Of a DNA stretch of 64,000 bases, positions 8,823 through 18,030 are shown piece after piece. How positions within the stretch are numbered: position 1 is the first letter of the stretch; each line of letters begins with the position of its first letter. Source of the stretch: an uncultured Lentisphaeria bacterium (GTDB lineage Bacteria > Verrucomicrobiota > Lentisphaeria > Victivallales > UBA1829); assembly GCA_905197955.1 (NCBI GenBank), contig CAJKAR010000008.1, positions 1 through 64,000 on the forward strand. The letters run 5' to 3'. A program made the translations under genes and the position numbers. The notes below the pieces were generated by a model. It saw only the letters and a program-made list of their open reading frames with translations, was not told where the DNA came from and did no database searches.

Positions 8823-8848
8823 GATTCAACTCCCTGAATAAAGTGTTG

Positions 8849-10237
8849 TTACCGGCTGCGCGTCATGTGGGAGAGCTTTGCTTTTCCCAGCGGATAGACT
8901 TCAAAACCGATTTCAAACAATTTCCGGTGATCCAGAATGTTTCTTCCGTCGAAAATAAACGCGGGCTTTTCCATGGAATCGTAGAGGCGCTGATAATCCA
9001 GCTCCGCAAAGGAGTTCCAATCCGTAATAATGGCGATGGCATGAGCGCCTTTGGCTGCCTCGTAAGGATCCTCGCAGTATTCGATGGAATCTTCATAGCC
9101 TTTCATATCCAGACGGGCGTTCGGAAGAGCCTGCGGATCATGAATGGCCAGCTTTGCATGTTCCTCAATGAGCATCTGGGAGATGTAAATGGCAGGAGAT
9201 TCACGGGTATCCCCCGTATCCGCCTTGAATGCGAATCCGAACAGGGCGATCCGCTTGCCGGAAAGCGTATTGAACATGGCTTTGACAATGCGTTCGGCAA
9301 AGCGGCGTTCCTGATAATCGTTCATCACGACGACCTGCTCCCAGTATCTTGCAACCGTATCCAGATTATACTGTTCGCAAAGATAAACCAGATTCAGAAT
9401 ATCCTTTTTGAAACAGGATCCGCCGAACCCGACTCCGGGACGCAGAAACTTCGGCCCGATCCGGGAATCCATGCTGACCGCACGGGAAACCTCGGCGACA
9501 TCGGCACCGGTCCGCTCGCAAAGCGCGGATATGCTGTTGATCGACGAAATTCTCTGCGCAAGCATGGCATTGGAAACCAGTTTCGACATCTCGCTGCTCC
9601 AGACATTCGTCGTCAGAATGCGTTCCCGGGGCACCCAGCGGGCATAGAGATCGACAAGCGCCTGCATTGCCTCGTGACTGTCCGGCACCGTCATGGAACC
9701 GATCAGCACCCGGTCCGGATTTTCCAGATCCCGGATCGCCGTTCCCTCCGCAAGAAACTCCGGATTGGAAAGAACATGGAACTCTATTCCGCGCGGATTC
9801 GATTCCAGAATCCGATGGATCGCTTCCGCGGCACGCACCGGCAGAGTGCTCTTCTCCACAACGATCTTTGTGGAATCCGCCGTTTCCGCAATCAACCGGG
9901 CACACTTTTCCCAGTATTGCAGATTGGCGGCCTTTCCCGCTCCTGCGCCAAACGTTTTGGTAGGAGTGTTCACGCTGACAAAAATAATGTAGGCATCCCG
10001 GATACCCTTCTCCACATCCGTCGTAAAAAACAGATTCCGTCCGCGAGCCTGTTTCACGACATCATAGAGTCCCGGCTCATAGATCGGCAGGGACTCCGAA
10101 TTCCAGCGTGCAATCCGGTCCGCGTTGATATCCGCAACCGTCACCGTATAATCCGGACATTTGGCGGCGATCATCGCCATGGTCGGCCCGCCGACATATC
10201 CGGCTCCGATGCAAAGAATCGACTTTTTGTTTTCCAT
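8849..10237 (-). CDS. ugd: UDP-glucose 6-dehydrogenase, eukaryote-like class
   Basis: 462 residues; oxidises UDP-glucose twice with NAD+ to UDP-glucuronate. N-terminal Rossmann CIGAGYVGGPTMAMIAAKCP, central helical domain, catalytic Cys in GFGGSCFKKDILNLVYLCE, and C-terminal UDP-binding domain with FGFAFKADTGDTRESPAIYI. These strings and the length resemble the animal/plant UGDH class more than the short bacterial TuaD/Ugd class. The start at 10237 has GGGG about 7 nt upstream; the frame open to 10528 is not supported. It lies 104 nt downstream of guaB. The product feeds glucuronate-containing surface glycans. Confidence 0.9.
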   Translation of the reverse strand: MENKKSILCIGAGYVGGPTMAMIAAKCPDYTVTVADINADRIARWNSESLPIYEPGLYDVVKQARGRNLFFTTDVEKGIRDAYIIFVSVNTPTKTFGAGAGKAANLQYWEKCARLIAETADSTKIVVEKSTLPVRAAEAIHRILESNPRGIEFHVLSNPEFLAEGTAIRDLENPDRVLIGSMTVPDSHEAMQALVDLYARWVPRERILTTNVWSSEMSKLVSNAMLAQRISSINSISALCERTGADVAEVSRAVSMDSRIGPKFLRPGVGFGGSCFKKDILNLVYLCEQYNLDTVARYWEQVVVMNDYQERRFAERIVKAMFNTLSGKRIALFGFAFKADTGDTRESPAIYISQMLIEEHAKLAIHDPQALPNARLDMKGYEDSIEYCEDPYEAAKGAHAIAIITDWNSFAELDYQRLYDSMEKPAFIFDGRNILDHRKLFEIGFEVYPLGKAKLSHMTRSR

Positions 10238-10341
10238 ATTCAACCCCTGTCTTAATAAAAAAAAGAATGATCCATTCCCGGAACGGGAACGGATCCAGAC
10301 GGGAGGAAGAGCCGTATCTGCCCCTCCCCCAGAACCGAGCC

Positions 10342-11841
10342 TCAGTTTTCCGACATGTAGTTCGGAGCATCCTTCGACATGATAATGTCGTGCGGATGCG
10401 CCTCCTTCAAGCCGGAGGAGCTCACGCGGATCACTTTTGCCCGTGCGGAAAGCTCCGCAATGGTTCTGGTTCCGCAATAGCCGAGCGAATAACGAAGTCC
10501 GCCGGCGAACTGATAGATGACTTCCCAAAGTGCGCCACGGTAAGGCACCATACCCTCCACGCCCTGCGGCACAAGTTTTTTCGTATCATCCACATCCTTC
10601 TGACCGTAACGTTCGCGGCTGCCTTTGTTCTTCTTCATGGCTTCGAGACTGCCCATGCCGCGATAGATCACATAACGGCGGCCGTTGTGAATCATCTTTT
10701 CACCGGGGCTTTCGAGCGTCGCGGCGAGGACCGATCCCATCATGACGCTGGTTGCGCCGACCGCGAAGGCTTTTGCCACATCACCGGACTGCTTGATACC
10801 GCCGTCCGCAATCAGTGGCAGCTCATCACCGATCGCCTTGCGCACCTGATAAATCGCGGAAACCTGCGGGGTACCGACTCCGGCGACCACGCGGGTTGTG
10901 CAGATGGATCCAGGTCCGATGCCGACTTTCACCGCATCGACTCCGGCATCCGCAAGAGCTTTTCCGGCTTCACCTGTTGCGATATTTCCGGCAACGACAT
11001 CGATGCCGGGATAGTTCTTCTTCAGATATTTGACCGTCTCAATCACGCCCTTGGAGTGACCGTGAGCGGTATCGAGCACAAAGGCATCGACTTCCGCGGC
11101 GGCGAGCAGTTCGATGCGTTTTTCATCGTAGGGGCCGACCGCAGCGGCAACACGCAGACGGTGTTCAGGATCGCGGTTATAAGCGGGGGCATCGTTCATG
11201 ATGAGGGTTTTCACATCGGAGAAGCTGTAAAGACCGGTCAGATGACCGTTTTCATCGACGGTCGGCAGTTTTCCGATTTTGTTCTCTCTCATGATCTTGT
11301 AAGCCTGCTGCAATTCCGTTCCGCGCGGAGCTGTCACGACATTTTTTGTCATGACTTCGGAGAGTTTTGCGCTGTAATCGGAAAGATATTTCACATCGCG
11401 CGCTGTGACAATTCCGACGAGTTTGCCGTTGTTGTCCACGATCGGGAATCCGGAAAAGGAGTACTGTTTTTCCTCTTTTACGCGGAGCATTTCCTCGACG
11501 GTCTGATCGGGGGAAAACGAGATCGGCGTCCGGATAAATCCGTTGAGATAGTATTTCACTTTCCGGACCTCGTCCGCCTGACGTTCGGGAGTCAGATTCT
11601 TATGAATCACGCCGATTCCGCCGAGTTTTGCCATTGCGATTGCCATTTCGCTCTCGGTCACGGTATCCATCGCGGCGCTGACGAACGGGACATTCAAATG
11701 GATATTGCGGGTGAATTGAGTTTCGATGTTTGTCTCGGACGGAAGAAAATCCGCATACTGAGTAACCAGTGAGATGTCGTCGAATGTGAGGCCCTCATGT
11801 TTGAAAGTCCCCATGAAGTCGTCCATAAAAGCATTGCCCAT
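10342..11841 (-). CDS. guaB: Inosine-5'-monophosphate dehydrogenase
   Basis: Converts IMP to XMP with NAD+, the committed step of GMP synthesis. 499 residues, a little longer than typical (~490). Two CBS domains interrupt the TIM barrel (about 105-220); the catalytic loop GPGSICTTRVVAG carries the nucleophile Cys, and the flap region MKKNKGSRERYGQ is intact. AGGGAGA lies 7 nt upstream of ATG at 11841. A TTGAAA-16-TATATT promoter lies at 11901-11928. Confidence 0.96.
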   Translation of the reverse strand: MGNAFMDDFMGTFKHEGLTFDDISLVTQYADFLPSETNIETQFTRNIHLNVPFVSAAMDTVTESEMAIAMAKLGGIGVIHKNLTPERQADEVRKVKYYLNGFIRTPISFSPDQTVEEMLRVKEEKQYSFSGFPIVDNNGKLVGIVTARDVKYLSDYSAKLSEVMTKNVVTAPRGTELQQAYKIMRENKIGKLPTVDENGHLTGLYSFSDVKTLIMNDAPAYNRDPEHRLRVAAAVGPYDEKRIELLAAAEVDAFVLDTAHGHSKGVIETVKYLKKNYPGIDVVAGNIATGEAGKALADAGVDAVKVGIGPGSICTTRVVAGVGTPQVSAIYQVRKAIGDELPLIADGGIKQSGDVAKAFAVGATSVMMGSVLAATLESPGEKMIHNGRRYVIYRGMGSLEAMKKNKGSRERYGQKDVDDTKKLVPQGVEGMVPYRGALWEVIYQFAGGLRYSLGYCGTRTIAELSARAKVIRVSSSGLKEAHPHDIIMSKDAPNYMSEN

Positions 11842-11900
11842 TTCGTGTCTCCCTTATGATGGTGGGCCGCATGCGCGGCAAAAGTTCCTTTTGCCTCTGA

Positions 11901-11928
11901 AATATAGCTTATTTCCTCATTTTTTCAA
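11901..11928 (-). promoter_or_regulatory. Sigma-70-type promoter of guaB
   Basis: On the minus strand TTGAAA (11928-11923), 16 bp spacer, TATATT (11906-11901) preceded by GC. The leader to the guaB start is about 50 nt. Confidence 0.7.
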
Positions 11929-12036
11929 GCGGAATCCCGTAAAAAAATCGTGTTTCCGGAGTGGAAAAGAAGAGGCGGAAGGAATCCTGTGCCAGAACCG
12001 GAACGTGATTTCCCGCCGGAAGTCCGGAATCATGAC

Positions 12037-12064
12037 TTGCGAAAATCCATTCTTCTGCTACATT
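12037..12064 (+). promoter_or_regulatory. Possible promoter of membrane protein gene at 12109
   Basis: TTGCGA (12037-12042), 16 bp, TACATT (12059-12064), again with GC just before the -10, as in several other promoters here. Confidence 0.45.
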
Positions 12065-12108
12065 ATTGAGAATGAACAACAAACACGATTCAGAAAAATG
12101 GGACGTCC

Positions 12109-13272
12109 ATGAGAAAAGCTGCCGGATTTCTTTTAAAAATTGCCATGCTCGCAGTGGCGCTTCTGATGCTGCCGGCACTGCTGGATGCAGGGAAGGAAGC
12201 GGATGTCCCTCTTTCTCCGGAAATGCTGCCGGATTACAATTATATCCGGATCGTCAAGCAACTGCTTCATCAGAACCGTTTCAGGGAAGCGTCGGAACTC
12301 TGTGCGGACATCATTGCGCAGGATCTGCCGGGGATGGAAGAGGCGAAGGCGTTGAAAAAGCTCTGCGATCAGGAGATCTCTTATGCGGCGAACCGTCTGC
12401 GGCGCGGAGCAAAGGGGTTCATCACGGGCAGTTCCAATTCGCTGGAAGAGGCTGGGGGAGCGATTATTTCCGACATCATCATCTACGGAGACATCCGCGA
12501 TCTGGCAATGCAGGGATGGTTCAAAATCAACGGTCAGGAAACGGATCCGCTTATTATCTGTCTTGCCTCTGTGGGGCTCTGCACGGAGCTGATCCAATGG
12601 GCGGACTGGATGCCGGCGGTTCTCAAGGCAATGCGCAAAGCGGGAGCGCTGACGGAGAGATTCGCCGGAAACTTGCAGAAAATGGCTTCCAAAGCGGTGA
12701 AAACCGGAAAAATGGATCAGGCGTCCACGTCGCTTTTTTTCAATCTTTCGACTCTGCTGAGACGGAATTCGTTTCAGAGGAGTGCCTGTCTTCTTCAGTA
12801 TATTGAGACCCCGAAGGATCTGGCGCTGTGTCTGAAAATTGCGGAGCACTCGCCTTCAACGCCGTATCTGCTCATCAAGAGCGGCGGAAGTGATGGAGCT
12901 TTTGTCCTGCGGAAATTCGGGGAGAGTCAATCCGGAATCCGTTTTCTGACGCAGGCTGCGCGCAAAGGGCCGGCGGGGGTTGCGTTTCTGAAAAAGTATA
13001 CGCCATATAAATCGGTGAAATGGGGAGCTCACATTTCAAAAATGATCTATATGGGGCATTTCTATGATTTCATTATGCATACGGCAAACACATTTTCCGC
13101 GGCGTTCTGGGGACTCTGGCTGCTGGCGGGAATGATGGGGCTGTATGGGCTTACGATTCTGTATGATGGATACCGCTTCCTGCGGACTCTTCATCTTCTC
13201 CGGATCCGGAGAAGGAAAGTGCTGGTATCCTCTTCCGGGGCAAGTCTGCCGGAAGAAGAAAATCGGGCTTGA
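12109..13272 (+). CDS. Putative membrane protein, function unknown
   Basis: 387 residues. A hydrophobic segment at about 9-27 looks like a signal anchor, followed by a soluble helical region with a TPR-like feel (YIRIVKQLLHQNRFREASELCADII), a hydrophobic stretch rich in Gly/Ile (about 118-165), a second helical soluble region and a strong membrane segment near 330-352, then a basic tail (IRRRK). I recognise no family. The ribosome site is weak. Codon use looks like that of its neighbours but it and the next gene use G-ending codons more (lower C), a mild shift. Possibly cotranscribed with 13327, which may also have its own promoter. Confidence 0.6.
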   Translation: MRKAAGFLLKIAMLAVALLMLPALLDAGKEADVPLSPEMLPDYNYIRIVKQLLHQNRFREASELCADIIAQDLPGMEEAKALKKLCDQEISYAANRLRRGAKGFITGSSNSLEEAGGAIISDIIIYGDIRDLAMQGWFKINGQETDPLIICLASVGLCTELIQWADWMPAVLKAMRKAGALTERFAGNLQKMASKAVKTGKMDQASTSLFFNLSTLLRRNSFQRSACLLQYIETPKDLALCLKIAEHSPSTPYLLIKSGGSDGAFVLRKFGESQSGIRFLTQAARKGPAGVAFLKKYTPYKSVKWGAHISKMIYMGHFYDFIMHTANTFSAAFWGLWLLAGMMGLYGLTILYDGYRFLRTLHLLRIRRRKVLVSSSGASLPEEENRA

Positions 13273-13297
13273 TTCCCGAGAGCCCTTGTGCTACATT
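13269..13297 (+). promoter_or_regulatory. Possible promoter of EamA gene at 13327
   Basis: TTGATT (13269-13274), 17 bp, TACATT (13292-13297) with GC before it. It overlaps the stop codon of the preceding gene. Confidence 0.4.
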
Positions 13298-13326
13298 ACG
13301 GGTTCTGAATTTTATCACGGGGAAAA

Positions 13327-14235
13327 ATGATCATGCTGACTGGAATTATTGCCGGACTTCTTTCTGCTCTGCTGCAGGCGATTTCCTATGTTTGCAGTAC
13401 GGGATTTATGCTGAAATACAAATCATCGCTGAGACTGGTGATATTTTCTCAGCTTGCGATGGGGGCATTTTGTCTGCCGTTTCTGCCGTTTCTGTTTCCG
13501 CACAGACTGCTGGAGGTGCTGCCGGAATTTCTGCTCTGGACAGGGGCATGGATTATCTGTTTTACGGTGGGGCAGACGGCATTTTTCAATACGCTCAGGA
13601 CGATTGAAGCAAGCAGAATGTCGTCGCTGCTGGGGCTTAAGATTATTGTTCTGTCGATTATTTATGTGATGATTATGCGCACGCAGCTTTCGCTGCTGCA
13701 ATGGATTGCGGTTTTGATGAGTACGGTGGCGGCAGTCGGAATGAACTGGAGCGGCGGAGCGCGTTTCTCGCTCAAGGGGATGATATGGCTGCTGGTTACG
13801 CTGGTATTCTACTCGCTTACGGATATGACGGAAACGCATCTGGTTGCCATGCCGAAGGGGGGGAATATTATTCTGGACAGTCTGGCGATCAGTACGGTCT
13901 GCTACTCGCTGCTTGGGATTCTGACGCTGCCGCTGCTGCTGAAATTCCGGTGGACGAGGAAACAGTTTATCAAGTCGCTGCCGTTTGCGCTTACCTGGTA
14001 TCTGTCGCAAGTGGCGCTGTTTGTCTGTTTCGGGCGTCTCGGGACGGTGTTTGGAAACGTAATTCAGGCTAGCCGCGGATTGATTTCCATCGGGCTGGGG
14101 ATTCTTCTGCTGGCCATCGGACTGGGGAAGCTGGATTCCAGAATTACACCGGCGATGTGGGTACGAAGAATTGCGGCGGCGATTCTGATGACGGCGGGTA
14201 TTGTGCTTTATTCCGTTGCCAGACTTCAGGCGTAG
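13327..14235 (+). CDS. EamA/DMT-superfamily transporter
   Basis: 302 residues with about ten predicted membrane helices arranged as two repeats of five, the drug/metabolite transporter plan. The second-half signature QASRGLISIGLGILLLAIGL is typical of EamA. Inner membrane; substrate unknown. Start ATGATCATG at 13327 has GGGGAAAA upstream. Lies 54 nt after the membrane protein at 12109. Confidence 0.75.
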   Translation: MIMLTGIIAGLLSALLQAISYVCSTGFMLKYKSSLRLVIFSQLAMGAFCLPFLPFLFPHRLLEVLPEFLLWTGAWIICFTVGQTAFFNTLRTIEASRMSSLLGLKIIVLSIIYVMIMRTQLSLLQWIAVLMSTVAAVGMNWSGGARFSLKGMIWLLVTLVFYSLTDMTETHLVAMPKGGNIILDSLAISTVCYSLLGILTLPLLLKFRWTRKQFIKSLPFALTWYLSQVALFVCFGRLGTVFGNVIQASRGLISIGLGILLLAIGLGKLDSRITPAMWVRRIAAAILMTAGIVLYSVARLQA

Positions 14236-14325
14236 TCGGAAGTTTTATGGTTTTGTTCATTTGCGCTTCCGGAAGAGGGAGGGTATATTATGGAAACGGA
14301 AATGATCAAAACGGAGGAACGTCTC

Positions 14326-14892
14326 ATGTCGAAAAAAATTCTGATGATTGCCGGGGATTTTGTCGAGGATTATGAACTGATGGTGCCATTTCAGGCGTTG
14401 CAGGTCTGTGGATTTGAGGTCGATGTGGTCAGCCCGGAGAAAAAAGCGGGAGACGTGATCCGGACAGCGATTCACGACTTTGAGGGAGATCAGACTTATT
14501 CCGAAAAACGCGGACATAATTTCCTGCTGAATGCCGACTTCAAGAAAGCCGATGAAGAGCGGTATGATGCTCTGGTTCTGCCCGGCGGAAGATCTCCTGA
14601 ATTTCTGCGTCTCAACAAGAAAGTGATCAAACTGATTAAGGCGTTTGCCGAGGCGGGCAAGCCGATTGCTGCTATTTGTCACGGTCCGCAGCTGCTGACC
14701 GCGGCGGATGTCATCCGGGGAAAGAAGATCTCCGCTTATCCGGCGTGCAAACCGGAAATCACGGCGGCTGGTGCGGATTATGCGGATCTGGAGCTATCGG
14801 GGGCTGTCACGGATGGGAATTTCGTTACTGCTCCCGCGTGGACGGCTCATGTCGAATGGCTGAAACAGTTCATCGCCCTGATGAATTCCTGA
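14326..14892 (+). CDS. DJ-1/PfpI-family protein (YhbO/deglycase-like)
   Basis: 188 residues. The flavodoxin-like fold has the nucleophile elbow AAICHGPQLL with Cys followed by His, as in PfpI/YhbO proteins that have been reported as glyoxalase/deglycase or stress proteins. The acidic partner (VEDYEL) near residue 12 is present. The start at 14326 is chosen for GGAGG 8 nt before it; the frame open from 14290 lacks a ribosome site. Cytoplasmic. A TATATTA -10-like element is at 14284-14290. Confidence 0.85.
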   Translation: MSKKILMIAGDFVEDYELMVPFQALQVCGFEVDVVSPEKKAGDVIRTAIHDFEGDQTYSEKRGHNFLLNADFKKADEERYDALVLPGGRSPEFLRLNKKVIKLIKAFAEAGKPIAAICHGPQLLTAADVIRGKKISAYPACKPEITAAGADYADLELSGAVTDGNFVTAPAWTAHVEWLKQFIALMNS

Positions 14893-14913
14893 TAATGAGG
14901 GGGAGGAGCCGGA

Positions 14914-15630
14914 ATGACCTGCTTTTTATCTCATCGCGGGGAATCCGACGACGCGCCGGAAAATACTCTTGCGGCATTCCGGCTCGCCATGGATAGGGAC
15001 TCCGATGGCATCGAACTGGATATTCGTCTGACGGCTGATCATTTTGTCGTTTGTGTTCACGACGAATCGCTGGAGAGGGTCGCAGGTATCCCGCTGAAGA
15101 TTGCGGAGACGACTTTGGAGGAGTTGCAGAGGAATCATCCGGTGCCGTTGCTTGACGACGTGCTGGCTCTTCTAAAGCCGGGGAAAGATATGCAGATTGA
15201 GTTGAAAGGGCGGGAGCGGGCGCTTCTTCCTGAATTGAAAAAAATTCTTGATGCACGGAAGATCGATAAGGGTCAGCTTGCGCTGATATCTTTTGAAGAG
15301 AAGACTATTCAGGATGCTGAGGCGTTTTTTCCGGATCTTCCGCGGCTCCTCCTGACGGATTTGACAGCAAAATTTGGAGAGTTTCCATCCTCTGCGCAGG
15401 TACTGGATATGTTACAGGATCTGCACTGTACCGGGATCAGTTTCAAAGCGGACAGGAAGGCTTCCAGGGCGTTTGTGGATCAACTGCATGAACGAAATTT
15501 GAGAGTCGTTTGCTGGGGGGTTTTCTCTGATGAACTCGGATTGGATATGGCTGAACTCGGAGTCGATGCCATGACAAGCAATCATGCAGTTGCTCTGCGG
15601 CAGATTTGGAAAGAGAAAAAACAAGGTTGA
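14914..15630 (+). CDS. Glycerophosphodiester phosphodiesterase
   Basis: 238 residues. GDPD TIM barrel with the catalytic HRGESDDAPENT (residues 7-19), DGIELDIRLTAD metal site and VCVHDESLERV with the second His. Releases glycerol-3-phosphate from glycerophosphodiesters. No signal peptide, so cytoplasmic. GGGGGAGG is 7-9 nt upstream of the start, 21 nt after the DJ-1 gene; probably the same transcript. The C-terminus LGVDAMTSNHA is the usual GDPD end. Confidence 0.9.
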   Translation: MTCFLSHRGESDDAPENTLAAFRLAMDRDSDGIELDIRLTADHFVVCVHDESLERVAGIPLKIAETTLEELQRNHPVPLLDDVLALLKPGKDMQIELKGRERALLPELKKILDARKIDKGQLALISFEEKTIQDAEAFFPDLPRLLLTDLTAKFGEFPSSAQVLDMLQDLHCTGISFKADRKASRAFVDQLHERNLRVVCWGVFSDELGLDMAELGVDAMTSNHAVALRQIWKEKKQG

Positions 15631-15734
15631 TTTTGATATCGACTTGTCTTTGCTGGGGGGATTTGCTGTTTTCTACTGCGGATAAATATTCTCTTCTTAC
15701 AACAAATGTTGTTCTTCTCATTGTTTTCATGATT

Positions 15735-15918
15735 GCGCCTGTGGTGTTCTACTGCCTCCGGCGGCCAGCTTATTCAGCTGGACCGAAGCAGGTCACGGAC
15801 CTGCACCATGATATTTTCATTCCTTTGCGCCTGCGGCGTTCTACAGCCTCCGGCGGCCAGCTTATTCAGCTGGATCGAAGCAGGTCAAAGACCTGCACCA
15901 TGATGTTTTTCGTAAGGA
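15735..15918. repeat. Tandem 92-bp intergenic repeat, two copies, each with two stem-loops
   Basis: Unit one is 15735-15826, unit two 15827-15918, differing at few positions. Each carries CCAGCT-TATTC-AGCTGG and GCAGGTC-ACG-GACCTGC type inverted repeats (second copy GCAGGTC-AAA-GACCTGC). The region 15631-15978 otherwise holds only the terminator at 15921. No coding sequence is credible here. The type resembles dispersed REP/MITE-like palindromic elements. Confidence 0.75.
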
Positions 15919-15920
15919 AT

Positions 15921-15952
15921 AAAAAAACCGGGATGGTTAATCATCCCGGTTT
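15921..15952 (-). terminator. Rho-independent terminator of stn operon
   Basis: AAACCGGGATG (15925-15935) pairs over 11 bp with CATCCCGGTTT (15942-15952); the A-run at 15921-15927 gives a U-run on the minus strand, 27 nt after the stnC stop. Confidence 0.85.
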
Positions 15953-15978
15953 CAAAGATCCTAATTGGAGGATCGATC

Positions 15979-18015
15979 TTATTTTTTGACTTTCCAGTCA
16001 AGCGCTCCGACAGGGCACTCCTCAACGCAGGCGCCGCAATCCGCACAGGAAAGCGGAAGTCCCTGATTGAATGCCGTACCAACCCCGGTCTGGAAACCGC
16101 GTTTCATCGGTGCCAGCAGATGCTTGTTGATGATCTCGCCGCAAACCTTCACGCAGGTTCCGCAACGGACGCATTTCATGCGGTCATAGATAATGACCGG
16201 ATGACGGGTATCCGGAGCATCCTCCGGTTTCTTTCCGGAGAATGTATCGGGACGAACCTGAAGAAGTGTGGAATATTTTTTGAGTTTGCAATCGCCTTTT
16301 GCGGTACAGCTGCACTCAATGCAGCGTTCGCCTTCCTTCTGCATTTTCTCTTTGCCGATGGAGGGGAACAACTCGGTAAAGGTGGTCTTGCGTTCCTCCA
16401 GGGAAATGAAGTCCGGTTTGACACGCGGCTCCTGAGAGACCGGATGGAGATAGACCAGATCTTCTTTGGAGAGACTGTTCCAGTGTCCGCGAGAGACATT
16501 GAATTCAAAAGGAAGCTCCACTTTACGGCCTTCCAGGAAAGCGCATACGGCATCCGCCGCACGATGTCCGGAAGCCAGAGCCTCGACCACGGTTGCTGGA
16601 CCGGTTACGCAATCACCGGCGGCAAAGACATTGGAAACGCCTTCGCAAGCCTGTTCCCCCTTGGAAACGGCAACATCACCGCGTTTAGTTGCGGTCAGTC
16701 CGTTCGGAGTTATTGTGCGCTGTCCAATGGCGGCGATCACGGTATCGGCTTCGATGTCGAAATCGGAACCGGGGATCGGTTCCGGTTTGCGTCGACCGGA
16801 AGCGTCGGGTTCGCCGAGCTGCATTTTCTGGCAGGTGAGAACCAGACGGCCGGAAGCGTTCTTTTTCAGCTGAACCGGTGCGGTCAGCAGTTCGAGTTTG
16901 ACGCCTTCTTCAACAGCCTCATCCACTTCGACGGCTTCCGCGGGCATTTCCGCCCGAGTTCTGCGGTAGACGATTGAGACATCCCCGCCAAGACGCACCG
17001 CTGTTCTGGCGCAGTCCATTGCGGTGTTGCCTCCGCCGACCACAAGAGTTCTTCCCGGATTCGGGCAGTCTTTCCAGTTCTTCGAGGCGATTCCTTCGAG
17101 CCAGCGAATTCCCATTTCGGAGAGTTCGTCTCCTTCGATGCGCATGGAGCTGGGTGCCCAGGAACCAACGGCGATAACGACGGCGTCATATTTGGCTTTC
17201 AGATCATCGAGAGAAAGATTTTTGCCAAGCTCTTTTCCGCACTCGATCCGGATGCCCATTTTCTCGAAATGGGAGAGTTCTTTGCGGAGGATTGCCTTCG
17301 GGAGACGGAATTCGGGAATTCCGTAACGGAGCATTCCGCCGGGTTCCGCCTGTTTATCGAACATATCCACCTGGATGCCGCGGAGACGCAGATCGTATGC
17401 GGTGCTGAATCCGGCAGGGCCCGCTCCGACAATGGCGACTTTCTTTCCATTGTACGGCGGAAGCTCTTCCATGTAGGATTCATAATACAGATCGGCGGCA
17501 AGACGTTTGAAGTCGTTGATGGAAACCGGTTTGGAATCCACATTGCGGCGGCAGTCCTTCTCGCAGAAGCGCGGGCAGACGCGTCCGACCGACATCGGAA
17601 GAGGAATGCGTTTTTTGATGATTTTCAGGGATTCCAGGAAATTTCCTTTGCGGCCTTCGCGTACATATTCCTCCACGGAGGCATGAGCGGGACAGGCCAT
17701 GGTGCAAGGTGCTTCGCAGTCTCCGGTGTGCTCGGAGAGGAGCAGTCCGAGAGCGGTGCGGCGCATATCGAGGACCTCTGCGGAGGTGGCTTCGATCTCC
17801 TGTCCTTCGGTCGGGCACGCCGAGCAGGAGGGGAGGAAACGGCCGGTCTTGCTGTCTTTCACAACGCAGACAAAGCAGGAAGTCGTTCTGGAAATTTTCT
17901 GATTATGGCAGAGGGTCGGGATATCGAGTCCCATTTTCCTTGCCACGGAAAGTATGGTCTCTCCGGGAGCCGCGGTCTGCGGCTTTCCGTCGATTTTGAA
18001 ATGGATTTCAGGCAT
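15979..18015 (-). CDS. stnC: NfnB/GltD-like flavoprotein subunit of bifurcating complex (StnC-like)
   Basis: 678 residues. Domains in order: plant-type [2Fe-2S] ferredoxin (Cys36, 47, 50, 64); GltD-type N-terminal Fe-S domain with CTMACPAH and CPRFCEKDCRR; FAD-binding VAIVGAGPAGFS (about 194-206); NADP-binding LVVGGGNTAMDCARTA; FAD-closing AAGDCVTGPATVVEAL; and C-terminal [4Fe-4S] pair CVRCGTCVKVC and CADCGACVEECP. This is NfnB extended at both ends. With the NuoE- and NuoF-like genes upstream it matches the Sporomusa-type Nfn (Stn), an electron-bifurcating NADH/NADP/ferredoxin transhydrogenase. Starts 15 nt after stnB. Alternatively it could supply electrons to a separate hydrogenase or dehydrogenase. 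Confidence 0.82.
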   Translation of the reverse strand: MPEIHFKIDGKPQTAAPGETILSVARKMGLDIPTLCHNQKISRTTSCFVCVVKDSKTGRFLPSCSACPTEGQEIEATSAEVLDMRRTALGLLLSEHTGDCEAPCTMACPAHASVEEYVREGRKGNFLESLKIIKKRIPLPMSVGRVCPRFCEKDCRRNVDSKPVSINDFKRLAADLYYESYMEELPPYNGKKVAIVGAGPAGFSTAYDLRLRGIQVDMFDKQAEPGGMLRYGIPEFRLPKAILRKELSHFEKMGIRIECGKELGKNLSLDDLKAKYDAVVIAVGSWAPSSMRIEGDELSEMGIRWLEGIASKNWKDCPNPGRTLVVGGGNTAMDCARTAVRLGGDVSIVYRRTRAEMPAEAVEVDEAVEEGVKLELLTAPVQLKKNASGRLVLTCQKMQLGEPDASGRRKPEPIPGSDFDIEADTVIAAIGQRTITPNGLTATKRGDVAVSKGEQACEGVSNVFAAGDCVTGPATVVEALASGHRAADAVCAFLEGRKVELPFEFNVSRGHWNSLSKEDLVYLHPVSQEPRVKPDFISLEERKTTFTELFPSIGKEKMQKEGERCIECSCTAKGDCKLKKYSTLLQVRPDTFSGKKPEDAPDTRHPVIIYDRMKCVRCGTCVKVCGEIINKHLLAPMKRGFQTGVGTAFNQGLPLSCADCGACVEECPVGALDWKVKK

Positions 18016-18030
18016 TGGTAAATACTCCGG

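Noticed and set aside
15606..15989. 127-codon plus frame across the intergenic repeat
   Set aside because: It begins inside the glycerophosphodiesterase gene and is made of repeat and hairpin sequence; no ribosome site.
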